Positions 1 through 7,494 of a stretch of DNA of 10,274 nucleotides are shown here, in pieces. Origin of the DNA: Methyloceanibacter sp. (GTDB taxonomy: Bacteria; Pseudomonadota; Alphaproteobacteria; Rhizobiales; Methyloligellaceae). The translations under genes were made by a program, and so were the position numbers. The notes below the pieces were generated by a model. It saw only the letters and a program-made list of their open reading frames with translations, ran no database searches and was not told the origin of the DNA. The number at the start of each line of letters is the position of its first letter. Within the stretch, counting starts at the first letter, position 1. Where the stretch lies: assembly GCA_022865725.1 (NCBI GenBank), contig JALHTP010000205.1, positions 1 through 10,274 on the forward strand, in the 5' to 3' direction.

Positions 1-2160
1 CTGCTCGTAGCGCCCACGCCATCGCTATCTGCATCGCCTGCGCCGCAGGTCGTCACCGACATGCCGCCGCCCGATCCTAATCCCAACCGTGCCGCGGCGC
101 TCCCCTTCGCCATGAAAGGGACGCTCGCGCCGGCCATCGCGGTGCCTCCGCCGGCGATGGATTACGCTTCGATCCTGAAGCCGATCCTGTCCTACGACCT
201 CGGCGCGGCGGACGAGGCCAATATCAGGGAAGTGCTGCGCGCGGGGACGGCGGCGGCGGCGAGGATCAAGGATCCCGCGGCCCGGGATTTCGCCCTCTGG
301 TACAAATATAGAAACAGCCCGGCCACGTCCGGAAACGCCGAGGCCATCGAGCAATTCAGGCTGGCTCATCCGGATTGGCCGGCGCAGGACGAGTTGCGCG
401 AGAAGGCCGAGACCGTCCTTTTCCTCACCGATGCCAGTCCCGAGGCGGTGAAAGTGTTTTTCAGCGCCTCGGCGCCCCTGACCGGGGCGGGCAAGGCGGC
501 TCTTGCCGGCGTCAATCTGAAGGAGGGCGACGAGACGGGCGCCCGCGACCTCGTGGTGTCGGCCTGGCGCGATCATAAGCTCAATGCCGCGGTCGAGGCG
601 AAGATCCTCGCCCGCTACGGCAGCATGCTCACCGCCGAGCATCACCGGGCGCGCATCGACAGGCTGCTTTATCCCGACGAGAAAGGGGCGGCGGAGGCTG
701 CGCTTCGCGTGTCCAAGCTGCTCCCCGCCGACGAGCAGAAAAAGGTCGCGGCGCGCATCGCCGTGGTCCAGCGCGGCGGCAATGCCGGCAAGCTGTTCGA
801 TGCATTGCCGGCAAGCGCCGTGAACGCCGATGTCGGCTTGCGCTTCAACCGCATCCAGTGGCTCCGCCGCACCAAGGACAAGGACCGCCGGGTACAAGCC
901 TGGAAGATGCTGATCGATGCGCCGAGCGAGCCGAATATCCTGCTCGATCTCAACAATTGGTGGGTCGAGCGGCGCGTCAACTGCCGCGGCGCCCTCAATG
1001 ACGGGCAGCCCCGTCTCGCCTATGAGATCGCCGCCAAGCACGGCCTCGTCTCGGGCGATGCCTATATCGAGGCCGAGTTCCTCGCCGGCTGGATCGCCCT
1101 GCGCTTCTTGGCCGAGCCGCAAACCGCCTTGCGCCATTTCGTTTCGCTACGCGGCGCCGCCACCAGCTCGAAGAGCATAGCGCTTGGAGAATATTGGCTC
1201 GGCCGCACTTCGCTCGCGCTCGGCGACCGCGCCTCCGCCATGGTTCATTTCCACGGGGCCGCCAAGTACCCGCAATACTTCTACGGGCAGCTCGGCCGCC
1301 AGACGCTCGACGCGCGGCCCGCGCATCTCGAGGTCACCCGCACGCCGCTGCCGACGGAAGCAGACATTCAGAGCTTCCTCTCCCGCGACGCGGTGCGCGC
1401 CATAGGCGTGGCGCGCGCTTCCGGATTGGACGGTGCCACGCCGCAATTCCTGCTGGCGCTTTCGCGCAAGCTCACCAACCCGGCCGAGGTCGTCCTGCTC
1501 GTCGAGCTCGCCAAGATCGCAGGCGATCCGCAGGTCGCGCTCAGGCTGGCCAAGATCGCCTTCAATCGCGATCTCCCGGTCGGCGACTATGCCCTTCCCA
1601 TCGGGGTAATGCCGGAATTCAGAAGCCTGCTCAGCGATCGCGTCGACCCGGCGCTGGTGCATGCGCTGTCGCGGCAGGAGAGCGAATTCAACGCCGCGGC
1701 CAAGAGTCCGGTCGGAGCGAGCGGGCTGATGCAGCTGATGCCGGCAACCGCCAAGGCCGTCGCCAAGGCCTACAAGGTACAGTTCTCGGTGGCGCAGCTC
1801 ACCAACGCCGCCTACAACACCCAGCTCGGCGAGGCGCATTTGCGCGACCTGATCGACAGCTATAACGGCTCCTACTTCCTGTCGCTCGCCGCCTATAATG
1901 CGGGCGGCGGCCGCGTCGCCGAGTGGATCAAGGCCTTCGGCGATCCGCGCGATCCGCAGGTCGATCCCATCGACTGGATCGAGCGCATCCCCTTCACCGA
2001 AACGCGGCAATATGTGGTGAAGATCATGGAGACGCTCCAGCTGTACCGCTCCCGGCTGTCGGGCCCGAAGCAGGCCTTGCAGCTCCTCCAGGACCTCAAT
2101 CGCGGGCGGAGGGTTCCCCGTGCGGCGGCGGTGGTAGAGGTGCAGGCGAAATCGGAGTGA
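1..2160 (+). CDS. Soluble lytic murein transglycosylase (Slt70-like, GH23), 5' partial
   Basis: This is a periplasmic peptidoglycan lyase that cleaves the MurNAc-GlcNAc bond to give 1,6-anhydro-muropeptides. Residues here are numbered from the ATG at 61. The first ~520 residues are Ala/Leu-rich and helical, as in the Slt70 superhelical (U-shaped) domain. The C-terminal SLT domain is clear: the catalytic Glu is E540 in ALSRQES, followed by GLMQLMPATA (555 onward) and AAYNAG (610-615). The ETRQYV motif is near the end. The frame stays open from base 1 to 61 with Ala/Pro-rich residues and no signal peptide follows the ATG at 61. The true start with the export signal therefore probably lies before the window, and the ATG at 61 is likely internal. 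The hydrolase gene follows after 136 bases. The family call is strong; the 5' end is unknown. Confidence 0.93.
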   Translation: MLVAPTPSLSASPAPQVVTDMPPPDPNPNRAAALPFAMKGTLAPAIAVPPPAMDYASILKPILSYDLGAADEANIREVLRAGTAAAARIKDPAARDFALWYKYRNSPATSGNAEAIEQFRLAHPDWPAQDELREKAETVLFLTDASPEAVKVFFSASAPLTGAGKAALAGVNLKEGDETGARDLVVSAWRDHKLNAAVEAKILARYGSMLTAEHHRARIDRLLYPDEKGAAEAALRVSKLLPADEQKKVAARIAVVQRGGNAGKLFDALPASAVNADVGLRFNRIQWLRRTKDKDRRVQAWKMLIDAPSEPNILLDLNNWWVERRVNCRGALNDGQPRLAYEIAAKHGLVSGDAYIEAEFLAGWIALRFLAEPQTALRHFVSLRGAATSSKSIALGEYWLGRTSLALGDRASAMVHFHGAAKYPQYFYGQLGRQTLDARPAHLEVTRTPLPTEADIQSFLSRDAVRAIGVARASGLDGATPQFLLALSRKLTNPAEVVLLVELAKIAGDPQVALRLAKIAFNRDLPVGDYALPIGVMPEFRSLLSDRVDPALVHALSRQESEFNAAAKSPVGASGLMQLMPATAKAVAKAYKVQFSVAQLTNAAYNTQLGEAHLRDLIDSYNGSYFLSLAAYNAGGGRVAEWIKAFGDPRDPQVDPIDWIERIPFTETRQYVVKIMETLQLYRSRLSGPKQALQLLQDLNRGRRVPRAAAVVEVQAKSE

Positions 2161-2296
2161 GACCCGGAGCCCCGCGTCCCCCTGCCCGCTTGTAAAGCTT
2201 GCCCCATAAGCCAGTTTGCTCAACACTGACGGCGCGGCGCGGGGGGCAACACGCCGCCGATCGTTCCAGACACGTTCCCAAGGCTGATGACTGAAA

Positions 2297-3184
2297 ATGC
2301 CCGAGCTTGATGGCGAGCTGTGGCGAGACATCTTCTATGCGTCGTTCGACGACCTTAGATTGTATGTCCGCCACTACCCGGCACCGGACGAGAAGTTCCG
2401 TAGCGTCATCTGCCTTCCCGGGCTCACCCGCAACAGCCGGGACTTCAACGCCCTTGCCACCTATCTCTCCAGGCATCCGGAAAAACCGCGCAACGTCTAT
2501 TGCTTCGACTATCGGGGCCGCGGGCGCTCGCAATACGACCGCAACTGGCGGAACTACACGCCCTTCATCGAGCTCCTCGACACGCTCGATTTCCTGACTT
2601 TGCGCGGCCTGCACAAGGTCGGCATCGTCGGCACGTCGCGGGGCGGCATGATCGCCATGCTGATGGCGGCGCTGAGACCGACTGCGATGGGCCCCGTGGT
2701 GCTCAACGATATCGGTCCGGTGATCGAGACGCGCGGGCTCGCCCGCATCATCGGTTATGTCGGGCGCATGCCGGTGCCGAAGACCTGGCCGGATGCTGTT
2801 ATGATCCTGCGCGAGATGAACGAGCGCGCCTTCCCCGCCTTCAGCGACGCGCAATGGGAGGAGATCGCGAAGGACGTGTTCGACGAGCGCAAGGGACGGC
2901 CGGCCGGTGCTTACGACCGGAGGCTCGCCCGGGCGCTCGGCACCATCGATCTCTCCCGCCCGGTGCCGGATCTGTGGCCGCAATTCATCGCCCTTGGGCA
3001 AATGCCGGTCTTGGTGCTGCGGGGCGCCAACTCCGATGTGCTGAGCGCCGACACGCTCGAGGCGATGGTCGAGCGGCACCCCAATCTCCGCACCCTCACC
3101 GTACCCGACCAGGGGCATGCCCCCGTGCTCAAGGAGCCGGAGACGATCGAGGCCATCGGCACCTTCTTCGCCGCCAACGATTGA
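2297..3184 (+). CDS. Alpha/beta hydrolase
   Basis: A 295-residue alpha/beta-hydrolase fold enzyme, probably cytoplasmic since no signal peptide is seen. The likely catalytic triad is visible: nucleophile Ser114 in the elbow GTSRGG (112-117), Asp247 in RGANSD, and His274 in DQGHAP. The oxyanion-hole loop is LPGLTRNS (40-47), and DYRGRGRS (71-78) is the usual strand-4 loop motif. A cap region lies between about 140 and 225. The length is normal for the family. The substrate cannot be told: esterases, C-C hydrolases and haloperoxidase-like members share this pattern. The start is the first ATG in frame; upstream there is only a weak AAGG at 2280-2283. It lies in the same direction as the transglycosylase, 136 bases away, so co-transcription is possible but not shown. 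It converges with the minus-strand gene ending at 3229. Confidence 0.88.
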   Translation: MPELDGELWRDIFYASFDDLRLYVRHYPAPDEKFRSVICLPGLTRNSRDFNALATYLSRHPEKPRNVYCFDYRGRGRSQYDRNWRNYTPFIELLDTLDFLTLRGLHKVGIVGTSRGGMIAMLMAALRPTAMGPVVLNDIGPVIETRGLARIIGYVGRMPVPKTWPDAVMILREMNERAFPAFSDAQWEEIAKDVFDERKGRPAGAYDRRLARALGTIDLSRPVPDLWPQFIALGQMPVLVLRGANSDVLSADTLEAMVERHPNLRTLTVPDQGHAPVLKEPETIEAIGTFFAAND

Positions 3185-3198
3185 AGCGTACAGGGAAC

Positions 3199-3220
3199 GG
3201 CCGGGGCGTCAGGCTCGGCC
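3199..3220. terminator. Possible bidirectional terminator hairpin between convergent genes
   Basis: An imperfect inverted repeat lies in the 44-base gap between two convergent genes: GGCCGGG (3199-3205) pairs with CTCGGCC (3214-3220) with one G-T pair and an 8-base loop. There is no T tract on either strand. It could act as a shared terminator or be chance in GC-rich DNA. Confidence 0.25.
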
Positions 3221-3228
3221 GGCGTGGC

Positions 3229-4260
3229 TCACTCGCTGTCGAGCAAGGGCAGCAGATCGGGCAGATTGCCTTTCGGCAATTTGCTCTCGGTGCGGGCCAT
3301 GTCCTTGATGCGGGGGACGACTTGCGCGGCGATATCGCGCGAGGCGGCCGCCTCTTTCCAGCTGATGCTCTCCGAGGTGGAGAACAGCGCCGGCAGATCG
3401 CGCCGGAGCTGATAGGAGACCGCGACCGCGGTGCCTTTGTCCGGGGCCACGCCCTCGATCGTCACGGCCAAGCCCGAAAGCGCGATCTTGCCCGATTCGA
3501 GCTGGCTCAGGGCGCGCAAGGCCGCGGCCACCGCGTCGTCCCAATTCTTGGGCGCGCCGGAAGCAAGCTCCAGCCTGTCGTCGAGCCCGGGACGGCGGAA
3601 CAATTGCCGTGACAGATCCCGCACCTCCTTGCGCGCGTCCTCGCTCGGCACGCTGCCCGATAGGCTCAACGCATTGGCGCCGAGATCGGCGACGAAGATG
3701 AAGGGATCGGCGATCGGGGGCCTGATGCTCTCGCCGGCGATGGTGAGCCCGGTCGGCAACGGTCCGGCAAGCGCCTTCTTCACCTCAATATAGTCGGCGG
3801 CGCTGCGCGCCTCGCCGTCCACCTTGAGCGCGACATTGAGCAGCCGCGCCGAGCCGCGTTTTAGGTGAGACAACTGCTTTAGCCCGAAGCTCACCGCGCC
3901 GAGCCACTGATCCGCGGGCGGAGCGCCCTTGACGATCTTGAGCCGGTCCTCGACATCGAGATCGGGGAAGTGCGCCTTCACCATGCCGAGCACAGTGCGG
4001 CGATCCTCATCGGTCGGCACCGCGCCGCGGAGCCGTATGCTGGATTCGATGCGTGTGGCCGACCAGACAAATCCGGCGGGACGCGTCTCGGACTTGTCGG
4101 CGATCTTAATCGCGCCCGTGGCCTGCGGCGGCAAGACGAGCCATGCATGGGCGGCGCGGACATGCGGCCCAGTCCCGAAGCCTGCGTGCACGCCGAACGT
4201 CCCGACGAGCGCCAAGACCCCGACAAGGCAGAGCAGCAATCTCGGCCGGAATTCCGACAT
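3229..4260 (-). CDS. Exported protein with two OmpA-N/BON-like repeats, no OmpA domain
   Basis: A 343-residue protein starting at 4260 (MSEFRPRLLL). A longer frame reaches 4341, but only this start puts a hydrophobic signal or anchor segment (about 8-27) at the N terminus, and GAAGGG lies upstream of it. Two homologous repeats are visible. Repeat 1 covers about 64-178 and repeat 2 about 187-295. Each has LxGxVP, an acidic/basic helix, DRL, GAP, a conserved W, then LxxL..G. The pattern is LRGAVPTDED..DRLKIVKGAP in the first copy and LSGSVPSEDA..DRLELASGAP in the second. This matches, from memory, the N-terminal region of rhizobial OmpA-family proteins (BON-like fold, envelope binding). Those proteins usually carry a C-terminal OmpA peptidoglycan-binding domain, which is absent here: the protein ends in a Leu/Pro/Asp tail. 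A periplasmic or inner-membrane-anchored role is inferred. The exact function is unknown. Confidence 0.75.
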   Translation of the reverse strand: MSEFRPRLLLCLVGVLALVGTFGVHAGFGTGPHVRAAHAWLVLPPQATGAIKIADKSETRPAGFVWSATRIESSIRLRGAVPTDEDRRTVLGMVKAHFPDLDVEDRLKIVKGAPPADQWLGAVSFGLKQLSHLKRGSARLLNVALKVDGEARSAADYIEVKKALAGPLPTGLTIAGESIRPPIADPFIFVADLGANALSLSGSVPSEDARKEVRDLSRQLFRRPGLDDRLELASGAPKNWDDAVAAALRALSQLESGKIALSGLAVTIEGVAPDKGTAVAVSYQLRRDLPALFSTSESISWKEAAASRDIAAQVVPRIKDMARTESKLPKGNLPDLLPLLDSE

Positions 4261-4642
4261 GGAACTCGTACCCTTCTCGACGCAGCGCGGTTTAGCGTGG
4301 TCGCCTGCTCTGTCCAATCCTTGTACCCTGTCTTGCCGCAACCAGTCTTGCCGCAGCGCCTCGCTAGAGCGAAACGCGATGCTGATGCCGCGGTGGGCCG
4401 ACCTTAGCCCTTGGCCCCTTCGCCCTGACGCCGAGAGGAATCAGTCCTGCTGCGCGCGTGCGGTCTCGCAACAGGTCATGGGCGTGAATAGAGAAACTAT
4501 AGGCCATCGGCAAAAGCGGTTCCAGGTCGCTCTTGCCCATTTCAAACGACATTCATCAGAGGGCGCGCATCAAAGGGCGCGCTGTAGCAAGCGCTGGCCC
4601 AACTCAACCTATTGGTAAAATAGGATTTTAACCTGACCCCCA
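4261..4642. other. Intergenic region, no gene recognised
   Basis: About 380 bases lie between the start of the minus-strand exported-protein gene and the end of the DUF3096 gene. Short open frames exist on both strands but none has a convincing start, domain or codon pattern. It must contain the promoter of the gene starting at 4260, but I see no clear -35/-10 pair. A short repeat AGGGCGCGC / GGGCGCGC occurs near 4560-4581, and a weak AT-rich hairpin (CCTATT 4608-4613 with AATAGG 4619-4624) lies just downstream of the DUF3096 stop. Confidence 0.5.
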
Positions 4643-4789
4643 CTAGTGGAAGTGTTGCGAGAGACCGATGATGCCGATCGCGATCAGATAGATCGCCACC
4701 ACGTAATTGAGCAGGCGCGGCATGAGCAGGATGAGAATTCCAGCGATCAGAGCGATCAATGGATTGAGCAGGACTGGATCAAGGGTCAT
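4643..4789 (-). CDS. DUF3096 family small membrane protein
   Basis: A 48-residue protein beginning MTLDPVLLNPLIALIAGILI and ending in SQHFH. It is almost wholly hydrophobic, with two membrane segments (about 7-23 and 28-43) separated by MPRLLN. The pattern PLIALIAGILIL..PRLLNYVVAIYLI.IGIIGL fits the DUF3096 family as I know it: small inner-membrane proteins of unknown role, common in proteobacteria. Length is normal for that family. The start is supported by a purine-rich ribosome site, GGGGAAGAA, ending 3 bases before the ATG on the minus strand. The gene stands alone, facing away from the TerC gene, so its control region is the shared space 4790-5064. The family call comes from memory of the sequence pattern. 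Confidence 0.82.
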   Translation of the reverse strand: MTLDPVLLNPLIALIAGILILLMPRLLNYVVAIYLIAIGIIGLSQHFH

Positions 4790-4964
4790 CGTTTCTTCCC
4801 CGTGCGATGGGCCGGGCGGCCCGATTCGTCATGCAAGACGCAATCGAGCATAAGGGATCGGCCAGGTCTTGTCCTGGACCGAAAAAACTGGCGAAGACTT
4901 GGGCAACGCCTGGGATCGCTAAACTCCTACCTGCCATCTTCAATCTTGTTCCAAAAAGCATATA

Positions 4965-5026
4965 TGCCGTCTTGTCCTTGCCGCTTTTGACGGCAATGGG
5001 TAATGGACCGGCCGGGTCTTAGCCGG
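4965..5026 (+). promoter_or_regulatory. Structured leader of the TerC gene with competing hairpins
   Basis: Three inverted repeats crowd the 100 bases before the TerC start. TGCCGTC (4965-4971) pairs perfectly with GACGGCA (4989-4995). TTGCCG (4978-4983) pairs with CGGCAA (4991-4996) around a 7-base loop. These two stems use the same 3' strand, so they exclude each other. A third stem CCGGC (5008-5012) with GCCGG (5022-5026) follows. A purine run GGGGAGAGGGG (5043-5053) lies 11 bases before the ATG. This could be a regulatory leader, since some YjbE/TerC relatives are under manganese riboswitches. The core bases of the yybP-ykoY class are not seen here. Function is inferred only. Confidence 0.35.
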
Positions 5027-5064
5027 AAAGCAAGCACTCTGCGGGGAGAGGGGCGAGCAGCTTC

Positions 5065-5775
5065 ATGATTGTCGACGAACCTGGTTTCTGGCTCGCCGTC
5101 CTCCAGATCATTTGGATCGATGTGCTGTTGTCCGGCGACAACGCCGTCGTCATTGCGCTTGCCTGCCGTAAGCTCCCTCCCCAGCAGCGCCTCTGGGGCG
5201 TGGTTCTCGGCACAATTGTCGCCATCAGCCTGCGCGTCGTGTTCGCCGGATTGGTGACGACGCTGATGCAGATGGCCTATCTCAAGCTCGTCGGCGGCGT
5301 GTTGCTCTTGTGGATCGCCGTCAAGGTGCTCGGGCCTGAGGAGAACGGCAAGACCGGCGAGATCCAGTCGGTCGATAATCTGTGGCGCGCGATCAGGATC
5401 GTCGCCATCGCCGATCTGGTGATGAGCCTCGACAATGTCATCGCCATCGCCGCGGTTGCCGAGAGATTCGAGGCGCCGCAAAGCTACGCGCTGCTGATGT
5501 TCGGGCTTGCCGTCAGCATTCCGCTGATCATGGCCGGCGCCGCTATCGTTATGTCCATTCTCGAGCGCTTTCCCGTCGTGGTCTGGGCAGGCGCTGCCCT
5601 GCTCGGCTGGATCGCCGGAGAGATCATCGCCAAGGACCCGCTGTTCACCGCCAATCTCGATCCCGACGTGGCGCACACCGTATGGATGATCGGCGCGACC
5701 CTGGGCGCGGCGTTCGTCGTCGGCGCGGGGCTGGTGCTCCGCCGGATGCGGCGTAGCGCGCCCGACCGGATCTAG
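5065..5775 (+). CDS. TerC-family integral membrane protein, YjbE type (putative metal-ion transporter)
   Basis: A 236-residue inner-membrane protein with about 6-7 hydrophobic segments (roughly 8-32, 43-65, 71-90, 111-133, 141-165, 170-188, 204-225). It carries the two signature acidic motifs of the TerC superfamily: IDVLLSGDN (18-26) and ADLVMSLDN (116-124), with Asp19/Asp25 and Asp117/Asp123 in the membrane. A further GEIIAKDPL (185-193) fits the YjbE-type subgroup. Members of the wider family export manganese or help load metals onto exported proteins; for this subgroup the substrate is unproven. The ATG at 5065 is the first sensible start and is preceded by a G-rich purine run a little far upstream. 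It is transcribed alone, after a structured leader, and converges on the BrkB gene with overlapping stop codons. Confidence 0.88.
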   Translation: MIVDEPGFWLAVLQIIWIDVLLSGDNAVVIALACRKLPPQQRLWGVVLGTIVAISLRVVFAGLVTTLMQMAYLKLVGGVLLLWIAVKVLGPEENGKTGEIQSVDNLWRAIRIVAIADLVMSLDNVIAIAAVAERFEAPQSYALLMFGLAVSIPLIMAGAAIVMSILERFPVVVWAGAALLGWIAGEIIAKDPLFTANLDPDVAHTVWMIGATLGAAFVVGAGLVLRRMRRSAPDRI

Positions 5776-6836
5776 CTCCCGCCCTGCTTCGCCTTTAGCG
5801 GATCCGCCGCGACCGGACTTGCCGGCCGCTTGTGCCCGCCAGCGCCTCCCGCCACATGATCGGCGACGAAAGCGCCACGAGCGCCAATCGGCCGCGACTT
5901 GCCGCGCGTCGTGTCCTGCTCCGTCTGCAGTTCGAGCTCCGCATTGATCTCGGCGCCCAGCAGTACGATGTAGAACGAGATATAGAGCCAGAACAGCAGC
6001 ACGATCACCGCGCCGAGCGAGCCATAGGTCCTGTCGTAATTCGTGAAGTTCGAGACGTAGAACGAGAAGCCCGCCGAGGCGATGAGCCACACGATCGTGG
6101 CGAACAACGAGCCAACCGTCACCCAGCGCCATTTCGCGCTCCGGCGGCAGGGACCATAGCGGTAAAGCAGAGAGAGAAAGAGCAGCACGATGAGCGCGAG
6201 CAGCGGCCAGCGCGCCGCTTTCACCGTAAGCTCGAAGGCGTGCGAATAGCCGGCATAGGCGAACAGGATCGGCACATAGACGATGGCGAGCAGCATGAGC
6301 ACGCCGCTTAAGATGCCGGCCACGGCAAAGGCGAAGGCGCTCAGATAGAAGCGCAACAGGCTGCGTTTCTCGGGCTCTTCATAAGCGATGTTGAGCGCGG
6401 CGAACATGGCTTGCGTCAGATTGCTGACGCTCCACACGGCAAGTCCAACGCTGAAGGCGAGGCCCCAGCCGAGCGAGCGGTTCGAAGTCTCGGCGACATG
6501 GCGGATCTGCGCGATCACCACGTCATAGGCTTGCGGCGGCAGCACCGAGGACAGCATGTCGAATTGCTGGTCGATACTCGCCGGAGCGGTCGTCAGCCCG
6601 TAAAGGGCGATCAGCGCCGAGATCGCGGGAAACACGGCGAACAGCGCATAGAAGGCGCAGCCCGCCGCCACGACAGACAGGTTGTCGCGGCTGCTTTCGG
6701 TCCACACCCGCTGCGCCACCTGCCACCAGCCCTTGAGCGGAATGTGGAACGGGCGCGTGGCGTCGCGGCCATAAGGGTCGAGCTTGCGGCTCATGGCCTT
6801 ACGAAGGATCGTGGGGAGGTCCAGAGACAAGCCCAT
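5772..6836 (-). CDS. YihY/virulence factor BrkB family membrane protein
   Basis: A 354-residue polytopic inner-membrane protein (six predicted spans: about 52-80, 124-146, 165-198, 210-226, 238-260, 272-295). Family marks are clear: AGCAFYALFAVFP (58-70), NLTQAMFAALNIAYEEPEKR (139-158), LYRYGP (224-229), and the hallmark stretch 263-302 with NFTNYDRTYG and GAEINAELE. The family was once called ribonuclease BN, which is now known to be wrong; its true role is not settled. A charged, Gly/Ala-rich tail of about 50 residues follows the last span. The frame is open to a TTG at 6941. I prefer the ATG at 6836; the ATG at 6794 (340 residues) is also possible, because TATTAT at 6840-6835 could be a -10 box. 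No start has a good ribosome site. Confidence 0.9.
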   Translation of the reverse strand: MGLSLDLPTILRKAMSRKLDPYGRDATRPFHIPLKGWWQVAQRVWTESSRDNLSVVAAGCAFYALFAVFPAISALIALYGLTTAPASIDQQFDMLSSVLPPQAYDVVIAQIRHVAETSNRSLGWGLAFSVGLAVWSVSNLTQAMFAALNIAYEEPEKRSLLRFYLSAFAFAVAGILSGVLMLLAIVYVPILFAYAGYSHAFELTVKAARWPLLALIVLLFLSLLYRYGPCRRSAKWRWVTVGSLFATIVWLIASAGFSFYVSNFTNYDRTYGSLGAVIVLLFWLYISFYIVLLGAEINAELELQTEQDTTRGKSRPIGARGAFVADHVAGGAGGHKRPASPVAADPLKAKQGGS

Positions 6837-6934
6837 AATACGGGAGTCGGCGTCTTTGTTCCGAAACTTTTTGCAAGGGCGTTCGAGTGGTTGAAGAACC
6901 TTGTGACATTTCGCCGTCCTTTCATGTCGGTTGT

Positions 6935-6963
6935 TTGACAAGCGTTTCAGCGGCGCGCACCAT
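6935..6963 (+). promoter_or_regulatory. Candidate promoter for the RRE-glycosyltransferase cluster
   Basis: A perfect TTGACA (6935-6940) is followed after 17 bases by CACCAT (6958-6963), which matches the -10 consensus at only three positions. It lies in the divergent space between the BrkB and RRE genes and would give a leader of about 85 bases. Position and spacing fit; the -10 is poor. Confidence 0.3.
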
Positions 6964-7056
6964 GCCGCGCAATGCCCAAGGGGTCAGACCTGAGGCTCAT
7001 AGCAGCGGCGCGGAAGCCAAGCCGCTCGGAAGCAGTTGCATGCGACGGGGACTTGC

Positions 7057-7494
7057 ATGGAGGATCGCGGATTTTGCATCGCGTCGGAGAACGTTCACCA
7101 CCGCGAATTTGGCGACGAGATCGTTGTCATTAACACGCTTGCCGGATGCTATTACAGCCTTCGCGGTTCTGCGGTCGATATATGGACGCTCGTCGAGGCC
7201 AATGTATCGCGGGCAATGATGGCGGAATCGCTTGCCGCGCGTTATGAAGCCGATCGCGAGGCGATCATCGCGGCTGTCGATCATTGCCTGACCCAGCTCT
7301 TCGGACACGCTCTTATCCACGAGACCGCGGGAGCCAACGGCCCCCTGGAGTCGATCCCGGTACGGCCCAAGCAGGCTTTGCCCGAGCCGCTGGTAGAGTG
7401 CTTTGACGATCTGCGGGATCTTTTGCTGCTTGACCCCGTGCATGAAGTTTCAGAGGCGGGGTGGCCGCATGTCAGCCCCGACCCGGCTGACTAA
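7057..7494 (+). CDS. PqqD-like RRE protein with C-terminal tail
   Basis: A 145-residue protein. Residues about 16-90 match the PqqD/RRE fold: REFGDEIVVINTLAGCYYSLRGSAVDIWTL... (strands, then a helix), followed by helices with SRAMMAESLAARY and VDHCLTQLFGHALI. RiPP recognition elements bind leader peptides and present them to modifying enzymes. Many PqqD-like proteins near glycosyltransferases have no known partner. After a Pro/Gly linker (91-112) comes a tail, FDDLRDLLLLDPVHEVSEAGWP (116-137), which is not part of the RRE and may be a binding or docking motif. The start is the ATG at 7057, preceded by ACGGGG with 6-base spacing; the frame also opens with a TTG at 7036. Two glycosyltransferases follow on the same strand, suggesting a shared operon. 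It is not a true pqq operon gene: no pqqA/B/C/E is present. Peptide binding is inferred. Confidence 0.8.
   Translation: MEDRGFCIASENVHHREFGDEIVVINTLAGCYYSLRGSAVDIWTLVEANVSRAMMAESLAARYEADREAIIAAVDHCLTQLFGHALIHETAGANGPLESIPVRPKQALPEPLVECFDDLRDLLLLDPVHEVSEAGWPHVSPDPAD

Noticed and set aside
25..1137. Long open frame on the minus strand opposite the transglycosylase
   Set aside because: It is a shadow of the GC-rich coding frame, with Arg/Gly/Asp/His-biased sequence and no domain or ribosome site.
2500..3612. 370-codon + strand frame inside the hydrolase and beyond
   Set aside because: It lies in another frame of the hydrolase and then opposite the exported-protein gene; composition is Arg/His/Ala-rich without motifs.
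4364..4552. 62-residue minus-strand frame in the 4261-4642 gap
   Set aside because: No convincing ribosome site, family or membrane/signal feature; not separable from chance.
4779..4961. 60-residue minus-strand frame before the DUF3096 gene
   Set aside because: No ribosome site or known pattern, and it would overlap the start of the DUF3096 gene, whose own signals are much better.
4940..5064. Classical yybP-ykoY manganese riboswitch before the TerC gene
   Set aside because: The conserved GGGGAGUAG and GCAAGACC elements in their order are not present; GCAAG (5030-5034) and GGGGAG (5043-5048) occur but in the wrong order and close to the start.
4927..6132. 401-codon minus-strand frame across the TerC gene
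   Set aside because: It overlaps two well-supported genes and its product (His/Asp/Arg/Gly-rich, no motif) is a typical antisense shadow.
7057..7494. True pqqD of a PQQ biosynthesis operon
   Set aside because: No pqqA, pqqB, pqqC or pqqE is near, and the protein has an extra tail not found in PqqD.
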